A stretch of DNA of 6,489 nucleotides from an uncultured Bacteroidales bacterium (GTDB taxonomy: Bacteria > Bacteroidota > Bacteroidia > Bacteroidales > Paludibacteraceae), in assembly GCA_903873355.1 (NCBI GenBank), contig CAIQOG010000635.1:1-6489 (forward strand), given 5' to 3'. The notes beneath the pieces were generated by a model. The model worked only from the letters and a program-made list of their open reading frames with translations, was not told the origin of the DNA and did not search any database. The position numbers and the translations under genes were made by a program. Shown here piece after piece: positions 6,178 to 6,489 of this stretch (its first letter is position 1; every line of letters starts with the position of its first letter).

Positions 6178-6489
6178 ATGTACGCAATTGAAGTAAAAAA
6201 TTTATATAAAAATTATTATTCAGACAAATCAGGAAAATTTGCCGGAATCGGGAAAAAACCAAACATTGAAGACGATAGTAACTCAGTTCCCCTTCAGGGG
6301 TTAGGGGCAGGTATCTCATTTGATGTAAATCGTGCTGAAATTTTCGGAATAATCGGTCCGGATGGAGCAGGAAAAACCACACTCTTTCGGATACTTACCA
6401 CGCTGATTCTGGCCGAAAGCGGAACTGCAGCAATCGATGGTTTTGATGTGGTAAAAGATTACAAGGAAATCCGCAAACGGGTTGGATAT
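6178..6489 (+). CDS. ABC transporter ATP-binding protein (5' part, cut by window edge)
   Basis: The first 104 codons of an ABC ATPase; the frame is open to the right edge. It starts MYAIEVKNLYKNYY (1-14), the usual first strand and aromatic A-loop. ISFDVNRAEIFGIIG (46-60) leads into Walker A, GPDGAGKTT (60-68), then LFRILTTL and DGFDVVKDYKEIRKRVGY (87-104). The wording resembles YbhF-type ATPases of drug-exporting ABC-2 systems. Q-loop, signature motif and Walker B lie beyond the edge. Two oddities are visible. Residues about 25-46 form an extra loop, missing from usual family members, of which 37-44 (VPLQGLGA) are encoded by an inverted copy of the G/C-rich repeat. A53 also stands where glycine is usual (R-G-E-I-F). 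The gene starts 52 bases after the adaptor stop and is the fourth gene of the operon. Whether the loop is tolerated is unknown, but the frame is intact. Confidence 0.92.
   Translation, partial: MYAIEVKNLYKNYYSDKSGKFAGIGKKPNIEDDSNSVPLQGLGAGISFDVNRAEIFGIIGPDGAGKTTLFRILTTLILAESGTAAIDGFDVVKDYKEIRKRVGY
6286..6307 (-). repeat. G/C-rich palindromic repeat, copy 3, inside a gene
   Basis: On the minus strand it reads CCCCTAA, CCCCTGAAGGGG, AAC: copy 2 with a single base change, inverted. It lies wholly within the ATPase coding sequence and is translated in frame as VPLQGLGA (residues 37-44), with no stop. Its placement just before the conserved ISFDV segment marks it as an insertion relative to the usual ABC fold. 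Confidence 0.8.

Noticed and set aside
6137..6382. Minus-strand open frame of 81 residues over the ATPase start
   Set aside because: It covers the reverse of Walker A and of repeat copies 2 and 3, and has no protein features of its own.

Overview
This AT-rich 6.5 kb window looks like chromosomal DNA of a member of the Bacteroidota (Bacteroidales-like). The reasons are: promoter candidates of the TTG-N19/20-TAnnTTTG type used by that phylum, start codons without clear Shine-Dalgarno sequences, protein families that resemble Bacteroidota versions, and a G/C-rich palindromic repeat (core CCCCTRAAGGGG) of a kind common between genes in that phylum. The genus cannot be fixed from the sequence alone.

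Left part (1-3123): a short divergent regulatory region has a minus-strand promoter firing out of the left edge and a plus-strand promoter for a KilA-N domain protein (122-931). A classical rubrerythrin (954-1529, peroxide defence) follows, then a full-length bifunctional NAD(P)H-hydrate epimerase/dehydratase, Nnr (1606-3123, repair of damaged nicotinamide cofactors). These three are probably independent housekeeping or stress genes that happen to lie together.

Right part (3226 to the right edge): a compact efflux operon. It encodes a TetR-family repressor (3226-3849), a TolC-like outer-membrane channel (3880-5169), an HlyD/YbhG-like periplasmic adaptor that is probably a lipoprotein (5208-6125), and the start of an ABC-transporter ATPase (6178 to the edge, truncated by the window). 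ABC-2 type permease genes would be expected just beyond the edge. A 7-2-7 perfect inverted repeat just before the tetR start is a good candidate for the repressor's own operator, so the regulator would control the pump genes that follow it.

The most unusual signal is a family of three short G/C-rich repeats, all inside the efflux operon. One lies in the tolC-hlyD gap, one in the hlyD-ATPase gap, and one in opposite orientation within the ATPase coding sequence. The third is read in frame and sits in an apparent insertion of about 22 residues between the first beta strand and the Walker A loop. It looks like a palindromic element that has entered a protein, and together with the second copy it forms a 21/22-bp inverted pair bracketing the ATPase start codon.

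No tRNA, rRNA, CRISPR array, transposase or phage structural gene was seen. No stretch longer than about 125 bases lacks a gene.
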